A stretch of DNA of 8,353 bases from contig JAJTBM010000114.1 of NCBI GenBank assembly GCA_021286885.1, positions 1-8,353 of the forward strand. Reading direction: 5' to 3'. A program made the position numbers and the translations under genes. A model generated the notes under the pieces. It saw nothing but the letters and a program-made list of their open reading frames with translations. It did no database searches and was not told the origin of the DNA. The DNA comes from Rhodocyclales bacterium (GTDB lineage: Bacteria; Pseudomonadota; Gammaproteobacteria; Burkholderiales; Rhodocyclaceae). Below are positions 1 to 6,400 of this stretch, one piece after another (position 1 is the first letter of the stretch; the number at the start of each line of letters is the position of its first letter).

Positions 1-1269
1 ACGTAGGTTGGCTTCGGTCATCTCGCGCTTGGCGCGGCGTGCCTTGGCTTCGCCGGTGGACATCTGTTTGTTGATGTCCTTCAGATCCTTGAGGGGGATG
101 CCGATGCGGTCTTGCAGGGCGATCAGCTTCTGCTGTTCTTCGAGCACGGCGGGCTGCATGCGCATCAGCACGGCAGCGTTGTTGGGGCCGGCGGAGATTT
201 CAGCCTTGAGCCAGTCCAGGTTTACTTCGTTACCCGGGAAGCTCTTGATGAAGTGGGTGCGGGGCATGCCGGCCTTGTCGACGCACAGGTTCAGGATCTT
301 CCGTTCGTGGGTGCGGGCCTGGTCCACCATGTGGCGCACCGCGTCGCACAGGCGTTCGGTGGTGCGGGCGGTGAAGCGGACGTTGAGCAGCTCGTTGGAG
401 ATCTGCTCTTGCAGCTTCAGGTACTCGGCATCCTGGGGGCCTTGGGCGGCCAGGGCTGCCACCATGCCTTCGTACAGGCCGCGCAGCACTTCAAAGCGCT
501 CCAGCGCATCGGCCTTCAGCTTGATGAGGGAGGCCGACTGGGCGCCACCGGCGCCGCCGCCGTCTTCGTCCTCTTCTTCATCTTCGCCGTCTTCCACGTC
601 CAGCTCATCGTCGGCCAGTTCTTCGGCGATTTCTTCGACCGCGTTGGGGTCGATGAGGCCGTCGATGAGTTCGTCGATGCGCATCTCGTCGCGCTTGATC
701 TTGTCAGCGGCTTCGAGAATCTCGGCGATGGTGGAGGGGCAGGCGGAAATGGCCTGGATCATGTGCTTCAGGCCTTCCTCGATCCGCTTGGCGATTTCGA
801 TTTCGCCTTCGCGGGTGAGGAGTTCCACGGTGCCCATCTCGCGCATGTACATGCGGACCGGGTCGGTGGTACGGCCAAATTCGGAGTCGACGGCGGACAG
901 GGTCTGCTCGGCTTCGGCTTCGGCCTGTTCGTCGTCCACCACGGTGGGGGCGACTTCGGACATCAGCAGGTCTTCGGCGGCCGGGGCCACGTCGAACACC
1001 TGGATGCCCATGTCGTTGAAGGTGGTGATGATGGACTCGATCTGCTCGGCGTCCACCAGATCATCCGGCAGGTGGTCGTTGATTTCGGCGTAGGTCAGGT
1101 AGCCGCGTTCCTTGCCCAGGGCAATCAGCGACTTGAGCCGGGTGCGGCGAACTTCTGCTTCTTCAGCGGAAGGTGCCTCGGCGATCATCGGGGCAAGTTT
1201 GTCCTTGACCTTAGCCACGCGCGGCTTGGCGGGAGTTTTGCGCGGTTGTTTGGTCTTGTCCGTGGTCAT
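1..1269 (-). CDS. rpoD: RNA polymerase primary sigma factor RpoD (sigma-70), C-terminal part missing
   Basis: Primary sigma factor, which directs core RNA polymerase to housekeeping promoters. The window holds the first 423 codons. The reading frame runs off the edge after MTEANLR, inside region 2.1, so the core-binding helix, the -10 and -35 recognition regions (2.4, 4.2) and the stop lie outside. Visible in order: a Lys/Pro-rich N-terminus (residues 1-25); region 1.1 (about 30-100, with LIALGKERGYLTYAEINDHLP); region 1.2 (about 135-165, DPVRMYMREMGTVELLTREGE); then the non-conserved region, with a strongly acidic run at about 215-236 followed by a Gly/Ala stretch. The ATG is preceded by GAGG six bases upstream, a good ribosome binding site. 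It is the last visible gene of the rpsU-yqeY-dnaG-rpoD operon, 51 nt after dnaG. Truncation is due to the window edge only; identification is secure. Confidence 0.97.
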   Translation of the reverse strand, partial: MTTDKTKQPRKTPAKPRVAKVKDKLAPMIAEAPSAEEAEVRRTRLKSLIALGKERGYLTYAEINDHLPDDLVDAEQIESIITTFNDMGIQVFDVAPAAEDLLMSEVAPTVVDDEQAEAEAEQTLSAVDSEFGRTTDPVRMYMREMGTVELLTREGEIEIAKRIEEGLKHMIQAISACPSTIAEILEAADKIKRDEMRIDELIDGLIDPNAVEEIAEELADDELDVEDGEDEEEDEDGGGAGGAQSASLIKLKADALERFEVLRGLYEGMVAALAAQGPQDAEYLKLQEQISNELLNVRFTARTTERLCDAVRHMVDQARTHERKILNLCVDKAGMPRTHFIKSFPGNEVNLDWLKAEISAGPNNAAVLMRMQPAVLEEQQKLIALQDRIGIPLKDLKDINKQMSTGEAKARRAKREMTEANLR

Positions 1270-1298
1270 GACTGTCCTCGATCCTCTCGGCGGGCGAA

Positions 1299-1308
1299 TT
1301 TCGCGAAA
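1299..1308. repeat. Perfect 10-bp palindrome TTTCGCGAAA in the dnaG-rpoD gap
   Basis: A self-complementary decamer lies 30 bases upstream of the rpoD start and 6 bases from the TATAAT box. In RNA it cannot form a good hairpin, having almost no loop. If it means anything it is more likely a dimeric protein site, or chance in a GC-rich region. Position relative to the TATAAT box places it at about +1 to +10 of a transcript from that box. Confidence 0.3.
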
Positions 1309-1314
1309 CCGAAA

Positions 1315-1320
1315 ATTATA
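1315..1320 (-). promoter_or_regulatory. Perfect TATAAT box between dnaG and rpoD (possible internal promoter or AU-rich RNA processing site)
   Basis: Immediately after the dnaG stop codon the minus strand reads TATAATTTTCGG, with a perfect sigma-70 -10 hexamer 45 bases before the rpoD ATG. No convincing -35 hexamer is found 16-18 bases upstream (the bases there are GC-rich, around GTACGC), so promoter activity is uncertain. In E. coli rpoD has its own internal promoters, and the dnaG-rpoD gap is cut by RNase E, which prefers AU-rich single-stranded RNA; this A/U-rich patch could serve either purpose. The assignment is inference. Confidence 0.3.
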
Positions 1321-3252
1321 TTATGAATTCGCGGGGGGCGTACGCACCCGCAGCTTGGATTTGTGAAGAAGTAACTCGCTGAGCTGACGCCGTTCTTCCG
1401 GGCCCAGGCCGCCCAGGCGGCTCTGTTGGGTCAGACGGTTGATCTGGAGCTCAAGGGCGTCAGCTTCAAGTTTGTTGAGCGTGTCGTTGAACAAGGGTTC
1501 CAGCAGGCTGTCGCCGTAGGCCTCGTCATCGAACTGGCTGGCGATACGGGCCAGCACTTCGGCATGGCCCGTGTCGCGGAAATGTTCCAGCAGGCTGCCC
1601 ACGCCACCATGGATGGGCAGCTCGCCCACGCTCATGGCGTCAACCATGGCAATCAGGCAACGGCCCTCGGGGCTATCGTCGGGCAGCAGGTCGATGGGCA
1701 GCCGGGCGGTCCAGGTGGGGTGCAGGGTCAGTACCTTGATCAGTTTTTCGATGGAGCTGGGCGGGCGTTGGCGTGGTGCCAGTTTAGGCAAGGCATTGCG
1801 ACCCCGCCATTTGCCGTTCTGGCCGCCTCCCTGGCGTCCGCCAAAGCGGCGCCCGGTGGGGGCTTCGCCGCCGGAAAAGTCTCGGTCGTCGTAGCGGGCC
1901 GCCCCTTCAAAGTCGGGGGGCGGGCCATCAAAATCAGGGGGGAAGCCCGAGGGCGGGGCAGAAGGCAGGGCCGCCCGCCCGTCCAGCCCATAGGCCTGCT
2001 CCACTTCCTGCTGGGTGAAGCCGGCCATTTCGGCCAGGCGCTTCATCACCTGCAGGCGCAGGAGCGGCGCCGAGATCCGCAGCACCCGAGCCTTGGCGTC
2101 ATGTACCAGCCGGGCGCGCCCTTCGGCGCTGTTGAGGTCGATCTCGTGGGACAGTTGTTCCAGCAGAAAGTCGGCCAGGGGGCGGGCCTGATCCATGGCC
2201 GCCCGGAAGGCGTCGGCGCCGAACTGGCGCACATAGCTGTCCGGGTCGTGTTCTTCGGGCAGGAACAGGAAGCTCACCCGCTTGTCGTCCGCCAGGTGTT
2301 CGAGGCTTACGTCCAGGGCCCGGGCCGCTGCGCGCTGGCCGGCGGCATCCCCGTCGAAGCAGAACACCACCTGATCGGCCATGCGCATCAGCTTCTGCAG
2401 GTGATGGGCGGTGGCGGCGGTGCCCAGGGTGGCCACGGCGTTATGCACCCCGAACTGGGCCAGGGCGACCACGTCCATATAGCCTTCCACCACCAGCACG
2501 CAGCTGCGGTCGCGGATTTCCTGGCGTGCCTGGGGCAGGCCGTAGAGTTCGCGTCCCTTTTCAAACAGGGGCGTTTCGGGGGAGTTCAGATATTTGGGTT
2601 CGCCCTTGCCGAGCACCCGGCCCCCAAACCCGATCACGTGGCCGCGCTGGTCCTGGATCGGGAACATGATGCGTTCCCGGAAACGGTCGTAGCGCCGGCC
2701 TTGGTCGTTGGTCAGGATCAGCCCGCACTCTTCGAGGCGCGGATCGCTGTAGTCGGCAAACGCGGCCTGGAGGCCCTGCCAGCCCTCGGGGGCATAACCC
2801 AGGCCGTAGCGGGCCGCAATGGCGCCGGTGAGGCCGCGTTTCTTGAGATATTCGATGGCGGTGGGGCTGCGCTTGAGCTGCTCTTTGTAGAAGCGGGCCG
2901 CCTGGGTCATCAGTTCGCTGAGGGATTGCTCCCGTACGCGCTCCTGGTGATCCGTGCGGCTCTCTTCGGGCACCACCATGCCCACCTGTTGGGCCAAATC
3001 CTTGACCGCCTCGACGAAATCCAGGCCGCTGTATTCCATCAGGAAGCCAATGGCGCTGCCGTGGGCACCGCAGCCGAAGCAGTGGTAAAACTGCTTGCTC
3101 GGGCTCACCGAAAAGGAGGGGGATTTCTCGCCGTGAAAGGGGCAACAGGCGAAGTAATTCACGCCACCCTTCTTGAGCGGAAGGTAGCGTTCGATCACTT
3201 CGACGATGTCGCCCCGAGCGAGGAGATCCTGGATGAAAGACTGGGGAATCAT
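1321..3252 (-). CDS. dnaG: DNA primase DnaG
   Basis: Synthesises the short RNA primers used by the replicative polymerase on both strands, working with the DnaB helicase at the fork. Domains seen: an N-terminal CHC2 zinc-binding domain with the CPFH...CFGC ligands (C37, H40, C58, C61); the primase core with the basic stretch 194-212 (ERIMFPIQDQRGHVIGFGGR) and EPKYLNSPET (218-227); the TOPRIM fold with catalytic EGYMD (E256) and the metal-binding DGD (D300, D302); and a C-terminal DnaB-binding helical domain from about 500. At 643 residues it is longer than the 581-residue E. coli enzyme. Much of the extra length is a Pro/Gly/Arg-rich linker at about 425-500. It starts 40 nt after yqeY with only a weak, distant GAGG, suggesting modest translation, as is usual for primase in this operon. 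Identification is secure. Confidence 0.98.
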   Translation of the reverse strand: MIPQSFIQDLLARGDIVEVIERYLPLKKGGVNYFACCPFHGEKSPSFSVSPSKQFYHCFGCGAHGSAIGFLMEYSGLDFVEAVKDLAQQVGMVVPEESRTDHQERVREQSLSELMTQAARFYKEQLKRSPTAIEYLKKRGLTGAIAARYGLGYAPEGWQGLQAAFADYSDPRLEECGLILTNDQGRRYDRFRERIMFPIQDQRGHVIGFGGRVLGKGEPKYLNSPETPLFEKGRELYGLPQARQEIRDRSCVLVVEGYMDVVALAQFGVHNAVATLGTAATAHHLQKLMRMADQVVFCFDGDAAGQRAAARALDVSLEHLADDKRVSFLFLPEEHDPDSYVRQFGADAFRAAMDQARPLADFLLEQLSHEIDLNSAEGRARLVHDAKARVLRISAPLLRLQVMKRLAEMAGFTQQEVEQAYGLDGRAALPSAPPSGFPPDFDGPPPDFEGAARYDDRDFSGGEAPTGRRFGGRQGGGQNGKWRGRNALPKLAPRQRPPSSIEKLIKVLTLHPTWTARLPIDLLPDDSPEGRCLIAMVDAMSVGELPIHGGVGSLLEHFRDTGHAEVLARIASQFDDEAYGDSLLEPLFNDTLNKLEADALELQINRLTQQSRLGGLGPEERRQLSELLLHKSKLRVRTPPANS

Positions 3253-3292
3253 GTTGGCTGGCCGACCTCTGGCGGGGGCCGACCCATGAATC

Positions 3293-3739
3293 CTAGTTCG
3301 ACAGGCGGGATTTCACCAGTTTGGATACTTCGGCCATGTCGGCCTTGCCAGCCAGACGCGGCTTCAGGGCAGCCATCAGCTTGCCCATGTCGGCGGGGCC
3401 GGTGGCGCCGGTTTCGGCGACAGCGGCATCCACTTCGGCGGCAATCTGCTCGCTGCTCAGGCCTGCCGGCTTGTAGGCAGACAGGACTTCGATCTCGAAC
3501 CGTTCGGCATCGGCCAGGTCCTGGCGCTGGGCGTTTTCGTACTGGGTGACGGAGTCACGACGCTGCTTGAGCATCTTGTCGACCACGGCGATCACGCCGG
3601 CGTCGTCCAGTTCGATACGCTCATCCACTTCCCGCTGCTTGATGGCTGCAAGCAGCAGCCGCAGGGCGGAGAGGCGGGCGGTTTCCTTGGCGCGCATGGC
3701 GGCCTTCATGTCTTCGTTGACGCGGACCTTCAAGGACAT
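3293..3739 (-). CDS. yqeY: GatB/YqeY domain protein YqeY
   Basis: A 148-residue protein of the GatB/YqeY family, related to the C-terminal tRNA-binding helical domain of the GatB subunit of Asp/Glu-tRNA amidotransferase. Its cellular role is not settled; tRNA- or ribosome-related binding is the usual suggestion. Family features include the N-terminal MSLKVRVNEDMKAAMRAKE, then LSALRLLLAAIKQREVD, the KMLKQRRDS helix, and the C-terminal half with TGATGPADMGKLMAALKP and GKADMAEVSKLVKSRL. I chose the ATG at 3739 because family members begin at this MSLK-like sequence; an in-frame ATG 69 bases upstream would add an unsupported extension running through the intergenic hairpin. It lies between rpsU and dnaG, as in many betaproteobacteria, so it is probably co-transcribed with the operon. 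Confidence 0.93.
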   Translation of the reverse strand: MSLKVRVNEDMKAAMRAKETARLSALRLLLAAIKQREVDERIELDDAGVIAVVDKMLKQRRDSVTQYENAQRQDLADAERFEIEVLSAYKPAGLSSEQIAAEVDAAVAETGATGPADMGKLMAALKPRLAGKADMAEVSKLVKSRLSN

Positions 3740-3786
3740 GGCGAGCTTTCTGGGGTCGATGATCTGGGGAAACTGAAAAGCACGAA

Positions 3787-3825
3787 CGCCACCCGAACGC
3801 GCAACCAAGCGCGATTCGTGTGGCG
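3787..3825 (-). terminator. Strong intercistronic hairpin between rpsU and yqeY (attenuator or processing site)
   Basis: On the minus strand the transcript can fold as CGCCAC/GTGGCG (6 bp), one A-G mismatch, CGAA/TTCG (4 bp), a one-base bulge, CGCGC/GCGCG (5 bp) and the loop TTGGTT, giving 15 pairs in 39 nt. No T-run follows directly; a short CTTTTC comes 6 bases after the stem. So it looks like a weak terminator, or an RNA stability or processing element, rather than a full stop. In E. coli a partial terminator after rpsU lets ribosomal protein S21 be made in large excess over DnaG, and the same position is occupied here. The structure is seen directly; the function is inferred by analogy. 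Confidence 0.55.
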
Positions 3826-3851
3826 ATCAGGAAGCGAGTACCGAGGGGTTT

Positions 3852-4064
3852 TTAGTACAGCTTCGGGGGCAGGGTCTGGCTGCGCAGGCGCTTGTGGTGG
3901 CGCTTCACTGCGGCGGCGAGCTTGCGCTTGCGCTCGGCAGTGGGCTTTTCGTAGAACTCGCGGGCGCGGAGTTCAGGCAGCAGACCAACTTTTTCAATGG
4001 TGCGCTTGAAGCGGCGGATGGCAACTTCAAACGGCTCGTTTTCTTTGACGCGAATACCCGGCAT
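3852..4064 (-). CDS. rpsU: 30S ribosomal protein S21
   Basis: Small basic protein of the 30S ribosomal subunit, located near the anti-Shine-Dalgarno region of 16S rRNA and needed for efficient initiation on natural mRNAs. The 70-residue length and the sequence ([21 protein letters not shown], then the Arg/Lys-rich [18 protein letters not shown]) match the proteobacterial family end to end. A strong GAGGAAG ribosome binding site lies eight bases before the ATG, in keeping with high expression. It is the first gene of the macromolecular synthesis operon, followed 112 nt later by yqeY, with the hairpin between them. A promoter-like sequence lies upstream, back to back with tsaD. Confidence 0.98.
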   Translation of the reverse strand: MPGIRVKENEPFEVAIRRFKRTIEKVGLLPELRAREFYEKPTAERKRKLAAAVKRHHKRLRSQTLPPKLY

Positions 4065-4104
4065 TGCGTGCTTCCTCGAAAATTCTTTAGACGGAAAGTC
4101 AGAG

Positions 4105-4134
4105 AGTATAACGCCTTCCTTTGGGGTCTACCAA
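4105..4134 (-). promoter_or_regulatory. Predicted sigma-70 promoter of the rpsU-yqeY-dnaG-rpoD operon
   Basis: On the minus strand TTGGTA (4129-4134, four of six matches to TTGACA) is followed after 18 bases by TATACT (4105-4110, five of six matches to TATAAT). Transcription would begin near 4098, giving a leader of about 35 nt with the GAGGAAG site. It is the best promoter pair in the 134-bp gap shared with tsaD. Confidence 0.55.
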
Positions 4135-4165
4135 GCCCCTTTTCGCTTTGTTTGCAGGCTCGGGG

Positions 4166-4171
4166 TAAAAT
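4166..4171 (+). promoter_or_regulatory. Possible -10 element for tsaD
   Basis: TAAAAT (five of six matches to TATAAT) lies 27 bases before the tsaD ATG. A -35 match is poor (TTCGCT at 4142-4147, 18-base spacing, three of six). If used, the leader would be only about 20 nt. No other -10 candidate stands out on this strand of the gap. Confidence 0.35.
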
Positions 4172-4198
4172 CCTGTTTTTGATCCTCTCGAACGAACC

Positions 4199-5233
4199 AT
4201 GCGAGTGCTGGGCATCGAAAGCTCCTGTGACGAAACCGGGGTGGCCATCTACGAAACCGGGCGCGGCCTGCTGGGCCATTGTCTGCATTCCCAGGTGGCG
4301 CTCCACGCGGAGTATGGCGGGGTGGTCCCCGAGCTGGCTTCCCGCGATCACATCCGGCGGCTGCCCCTGCTGCTGCGGGAAGTGCTGGCCCGCACCGGGC
4401 TGGGCATGCAGGATCTGGATGCGGTGGCGTATACCTCCGGCCCCGGGTTGGCGGGCGCCTTGCTGGTGGGGGCGAGTGTGGCCGAATCCCTGGCCATGGC
4501 CCTCGACATTCCGGTCCTGCCTGTGCATCACCTGGAAGGGCATCTGCTTTCGCCGCTGCTGGCGGCCGATCCGCCGAGCTTTCCGTTTGTCGCCCTGCTG
4601 GTCTCGGGTGGCCACACCCAGCTCATGAAGGTGACGGGGGTGGGCGAATACGAACTGCTGGGCGAAACGGTGGATGATGCCGCCGGTGAGGCCTTCGACA
4701 AGACTGCCAAGCTGATCGGCCTCGGTTATCCGGGCGGGCCGGCCCTGGCCCGGCTCGCTGCCGAAGGGACGCCCGGGCGCTTCAAGCTGCCCCGCCCCAT
4801 GTTGCACAGCAAGGATTTTGATTTCAGTTTCAGCGGCCTCAAGACGGCGGTGCTGACCACCGTGAACAGCCCCGGCTTCTGTGAGGCCGACAAGGCCGAT
4901 CTGGCGGCCGAATTCCAGGCCGCGACGGTGGAGGTGCTGGTGAGCAAGGCCATGGGTGCCCTGCGCCATGCGGGCCTGCGCCAGTTGGTGGTGGCCGGCG
5001 GCGTGGGGGCCAATCTGGCCCTGCGGGCGGCGCTGGATGCCGCTGCGGCCAAGCGGCGCTGCCGGGTGTATTACCCTGAGATGGAGTTGTGCACCGACAA
5101 TGGGGCCATGATTGCCTTTGCCGGTGCCTTGCGTTTCGAAGCCGGAGAGCAGCCCGCCGACGGGGAGCGCCGTTTTGCGGTGCGCCCCCGCTGGAGTCTC
5201 CAGGAGATCAAGAGCCCCCGGGCGGCAGGCTGA
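4199..5233 (+). CDS. tsaD: tRNA N6-adenosine threonylcarbamoyltransferase TsaD
   Basis: Catalytic subunit of the TsaBDE system. It transfers the threonylcarbamoyl group from TsaC-made threonylcarbamoyl-AMP to A37 of tRNAs that read ANN codons, giving t6A. The 344-residue length is normal. It has the ASKHA-fold signature from the first residues ([18 protein letters not shown]), the metal-binding HHLEGH motif (H111, H115), the nucleotide-binding SGGHT (136-140), the conserved [10 protein letters not shown] (159-168), and the third metal ligand in CTDNGAMIA (D300). It diverges from rpsU, the same arrangement as in E. coli. There is no clear Shine-Dalgarno sequence before the ATG (the upstream bases are CTCGAACGAACC), so translation may rely on a short leader. 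The stop lies 17 nt from the convergent plsY stop. All key residues are present. Confidence 0.98.
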   Translation: MRVLGIESSCDETGVAIYETGRGLLGHCLHSQVALHAEYGGVVPELASRDHIRRLPLLLREVLARTGLGMQDLDAVAYTSGPGLAGALLVGASVAESLAMALDIPVLPVHHLEGHLLSPLLAADPPSFPFVALLVSGGHTQLMKVTGVGEYELLGETVDDAAGEAFDKTAKLIGLGYPGGPALARLAAEGTPGRFKLPRPMLHSKDFDFSFSGLKTAVLTTVNSPGFCEADKADLAAEFQAATVEVLVSKAMGALRHAGLRQLVVAGGVGANLALRAALDAAAAKRRCRVYYPEMELCTDNGAMIAFAGALRFEAGEQPADGERRFAVRPRWSLQEIKSPRAAG

Positions 5234-5246
5234 GCGGGAGGGCGGG

Positions 5247-5265
5247 GGCCTCAGGCCTTCTTCTT
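5247..5265 (+). terminator. Weak terminator-like hairpin at the tsaD/plsY convergence
   Basis: GGCC-TCA-GGCC followed by TTCTTCTT lies directly after tsaD and overlaps the plsY stop codon. The stem is only four pairs. A larger alternative pairing, GCCCCCG (5214-5220) with CGGGGGC (5243-5249), encloses the tsaD stop. Either could help end tsaD transcription, but neither is a textbook terminator. Confidence 0.22.
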
Positions 5266-5859
5266 GCTGCCGATGCGGCTTTCTTCGCCGGCCAGCAGGC
5301 GCTGGATGTTGCCCGCGTGGCGCCAGATCAGCAGGGCCGACATGAGGGCAATCGAAACGATCCAGCTGGTTTCGAGTCCGAACAGCCAGGCCAGCACCGG
5401 CGCCCCCAGGGCGGCGGTGAGGGCTGAAAGGGAAGAGTAGCGGAAGGCGAAGGCCATCCCCAGCCAGACCCCGAGGGTGGCGAGCCCGACCCCGCCGTGG
5501 GCGCCCAGCAGGACGCCCGCAGCGGTGGCAACGCCCTTGCCGCCCTTGAAGCCCAGGAACACCGGGTAAAGGTGGCCCAGGAAGGCCGCGAGGCCGGCGG
5601 CAGCCACCTCGGTGCCCGATAGGCCCAGGGCAGGCGCCAGGCTGGCCGCCAGGAAAACCGCCAGCCAGCCCTTGAGGGCATCGCCCAACAGGGTCAGGAT
5701 TGCAGCGAGCTTGTTGCCGCTGCGCAGGACATTGGTGGCGCCGGGATTACCGGAGCCGTAAGTGCGGGGGTCCGCCATCCCGAACAAACGGGTGACGACG
5801 ACCGCGAAAGGAATCGAGCCCAACAGATAGGCGGCAATGAGCAGGAGCGTGGCGTACAT
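5251..5859 (-). CDS. plsY: Acyl-phosphate:glycerol-3-phosphate acyltransferase PlsY
   Basis: Inner-membrane enzyme that moves an acyl group from acyl-phosphate (made by PlsX) to the sn-1 position of glycerol 3-phosphate, giving lysophosphatidic acid, the first step of phospholipid synthesis. The 202-residue length is typical. All three family motifs are present: [16 protein letters not shown] (35-50), [18 protein letters not shown] (95-112, the Gly/Lys-rich phosphate-binding loop), and [14 protein letters not shown] (180-193). Hydrophobic segments lie at about 3-26, 51-80, 84-103, 112-138 and 145-178, consistent with a multi-spanning protein with cytoplasmic motif loops. The C-terminus ends in a basic SKKKA tail. 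It converges with tsaD and diverges from folB across 53 bp. E. coli also keeps plsY, folB and tsaD in one chromosomal neighbourhood. The start has no strong ribosome binding site. Confidence 0.97.
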   Translation of the reverse strand: MYATLLLIAAYLLGSIPFAVVVTRLFGMADPRTYGSGNPGATNVLRSGNKLAAILTLLGDALKGWLAVFLAASLAPALGLSGTEVAAAGLAAFLGHLYPVFLGFKGGKGVATAAGVLLGAHGGVGLATLGVWLGMAFAFRYSSLSALTAALGAPVLAWLFGLETSWIVSIALMSALLIWRHAGNIQRLLAGEESRIGSKKKA

Positions 5860-5893
5860 GTTCTTGGTTGGCCAAAACTTTGGAGTGGGCGCG

Positions 5894-5899
5894 ATTTTA
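5894..5899 (-). promoter_or_regulatory. Possible -10 element for plsY
   Basis: The 53-bp gap between plsY and folB contains TAAAAT on the minus strand, 34 bases before the plsY ATG. No good -35 is found; it would fall inside the folB start. The gap also carries the palindrome TTGGCCAA (5868-5875). No convincing folB promoter is seen in the gap, so a folB promoter may lie inside the plsY coding region. Confidence 0.2.
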
Positions 5900-5912
5900 G
5901 CCGGGACAGACG

Positions 5913-6308
5913 ATGGATTTCATTTTTGTTGAAGCACTCCGGGTGAAGGCTCGGGTGGGCATCTATCCGCGGGAGCGGGTGGTGGATCAGCCGCTGGAGC
6001 TGAATCTGACTTTTGGCGTGCCGGATGCGGCGGCTGAGCGGGATGATATTGCCGATACGATTGATTATGCAAAGGTGATCGAACGTATCCGCGCCGAGCT
6101 GGGGGAGCGCCAGTTCAATCTGATCGAAACCCTGGGCGAGTTTGTCGTGAAGTTGTTGTTTGATGAATTTGGCGCGCCCTGGGTCAAGCTCTCGATTGCC
6201 AAGATCGGCATCATGAAGGATGTGCACCGGGTGGGCGTGTGTATTCAACGGGCCAAGGATGGTCAAACGCCGCCGGATTACCCGGGAGGGAGTGGAATGC
6301 CCGGTTGA
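5913..6308 (+). CDS. folB: Dihydroneopterin aldolase FolB
   Basis: Folate pathway enzyme that splits 7,8-dihydroneopterin into 6-hydroxymethyl-7,8-dihydropterin and glycolaldehyde; family members form ring-shaped oligomers with active sites between subunits. The 131-residue length is slightly above the usual 120 because of a Pro/Gly-rich tail (about 117-131). Family features are [21 protein letters not shown] at the start, with the pterin-side Glu at E21; the [16 protein letters not shown] segment (44-59); LIETLGEFV (70-78) with a conserved Glu at 72; and the KLSIAKIGI strand carrying the likely catalytic Lys (K97), followed by RVGVCIQR. The ATG at 5913 gives the normal family N-terminus, although the site before it (GGGACAGACG) is a weak ribosome binding site. 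It diverges from plsY and is followed by a possible micro-ORF and a strong terminator. Confidence 0.96.
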   Translation: MDFIFVEALRVKARVGIYPRERVVDQPLELNLTFGVPDAAAERDDIADTIDYAKVIERIRAELGERQFNLIETLGEFVVKLLFDEFGAPWVKLSIAKIGIMKDVHRVGVCIQRAKDGQTPPDYPGGSGMPG

Positions 6309-6316
6309 GGAGGGGG

Positions 6317-6394
6317 ATGTCTGAATTTGTATTGGTGACACCGCCACCGGCGGGGCCCTTGTGCAGAGATGCCGGGGTGCTTGTAATGGTCTGA
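6317..6394 (+). CDS. Possible 25-codon micro-ORF coupled to folB
   Basis: A short ORF encoding MSEFVLVTPPPAGPLCRDAGVLVMV begins eight bases after the folB stop. An AGGAGG sequence starts at the last base of that stop and sits three bases before the ATG, closer than ideal. It ends seven bases before the large terminator hairpin. The layout fits translational coupling with folB. I do not recognise the peptide, and there is no hydrophobic or charged pattern that indicates a role. It could equally be chance, or the remnant of a lost downstream gene. The call rests only on the ribosome binding site and position. Confidence 0.22.
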   Translation: MSEFVLVTPPPAGPLCRDAGVLVMV

Positions 6395-6400
6395 CCAAAG

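Noticed and set aside
112..1326. A 404-codon open frame on the plus strand opposite rpoD
   Set aside because: It lies antisense to the conserved rpoD frame. The product is a Gly/Val/Phe/His-rich translation typical of the shadow of a GC-rich gene, with no recognisable domain.
1426..3549. A 707-codon open frame on the plus strand opposite dnaG
   Set aside because: It is fully antisense to dnaG and the end of yqeY, made long by high GC and the lack of stops. The composition is rich in His, Gly and Ala and shows no domain.
3740..3808. A longer yqeY start at 3808
   Set aside because: The extra 23 residues do not belong to the family and would be translated through the intergenic hairpin. The start at 3739 fits the known N-terminus.
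4123..4139. GGGG...CCCC inverted repeat followed by TTTT in the tsaD/rpsU gap
   Set aside because: Only four base pairs with a nine-base loop, overlapping the likely rpsU -35 element. It is too weak to be called a terminator or riboswitch.
3905..4969. A 354-codon minus-strand frame opposite tsaD and across rpsU
   Set aside because: It overlaps two certain genes in another frame, and its C-terminal part is simply rpsU read out of frame.
5694..6398. A 234-codon minus-strand frame opposite folB and plsY
   Set aside because: It covers folB antisense and overlaps the start of plsY out of frame, with no protein family likeness.
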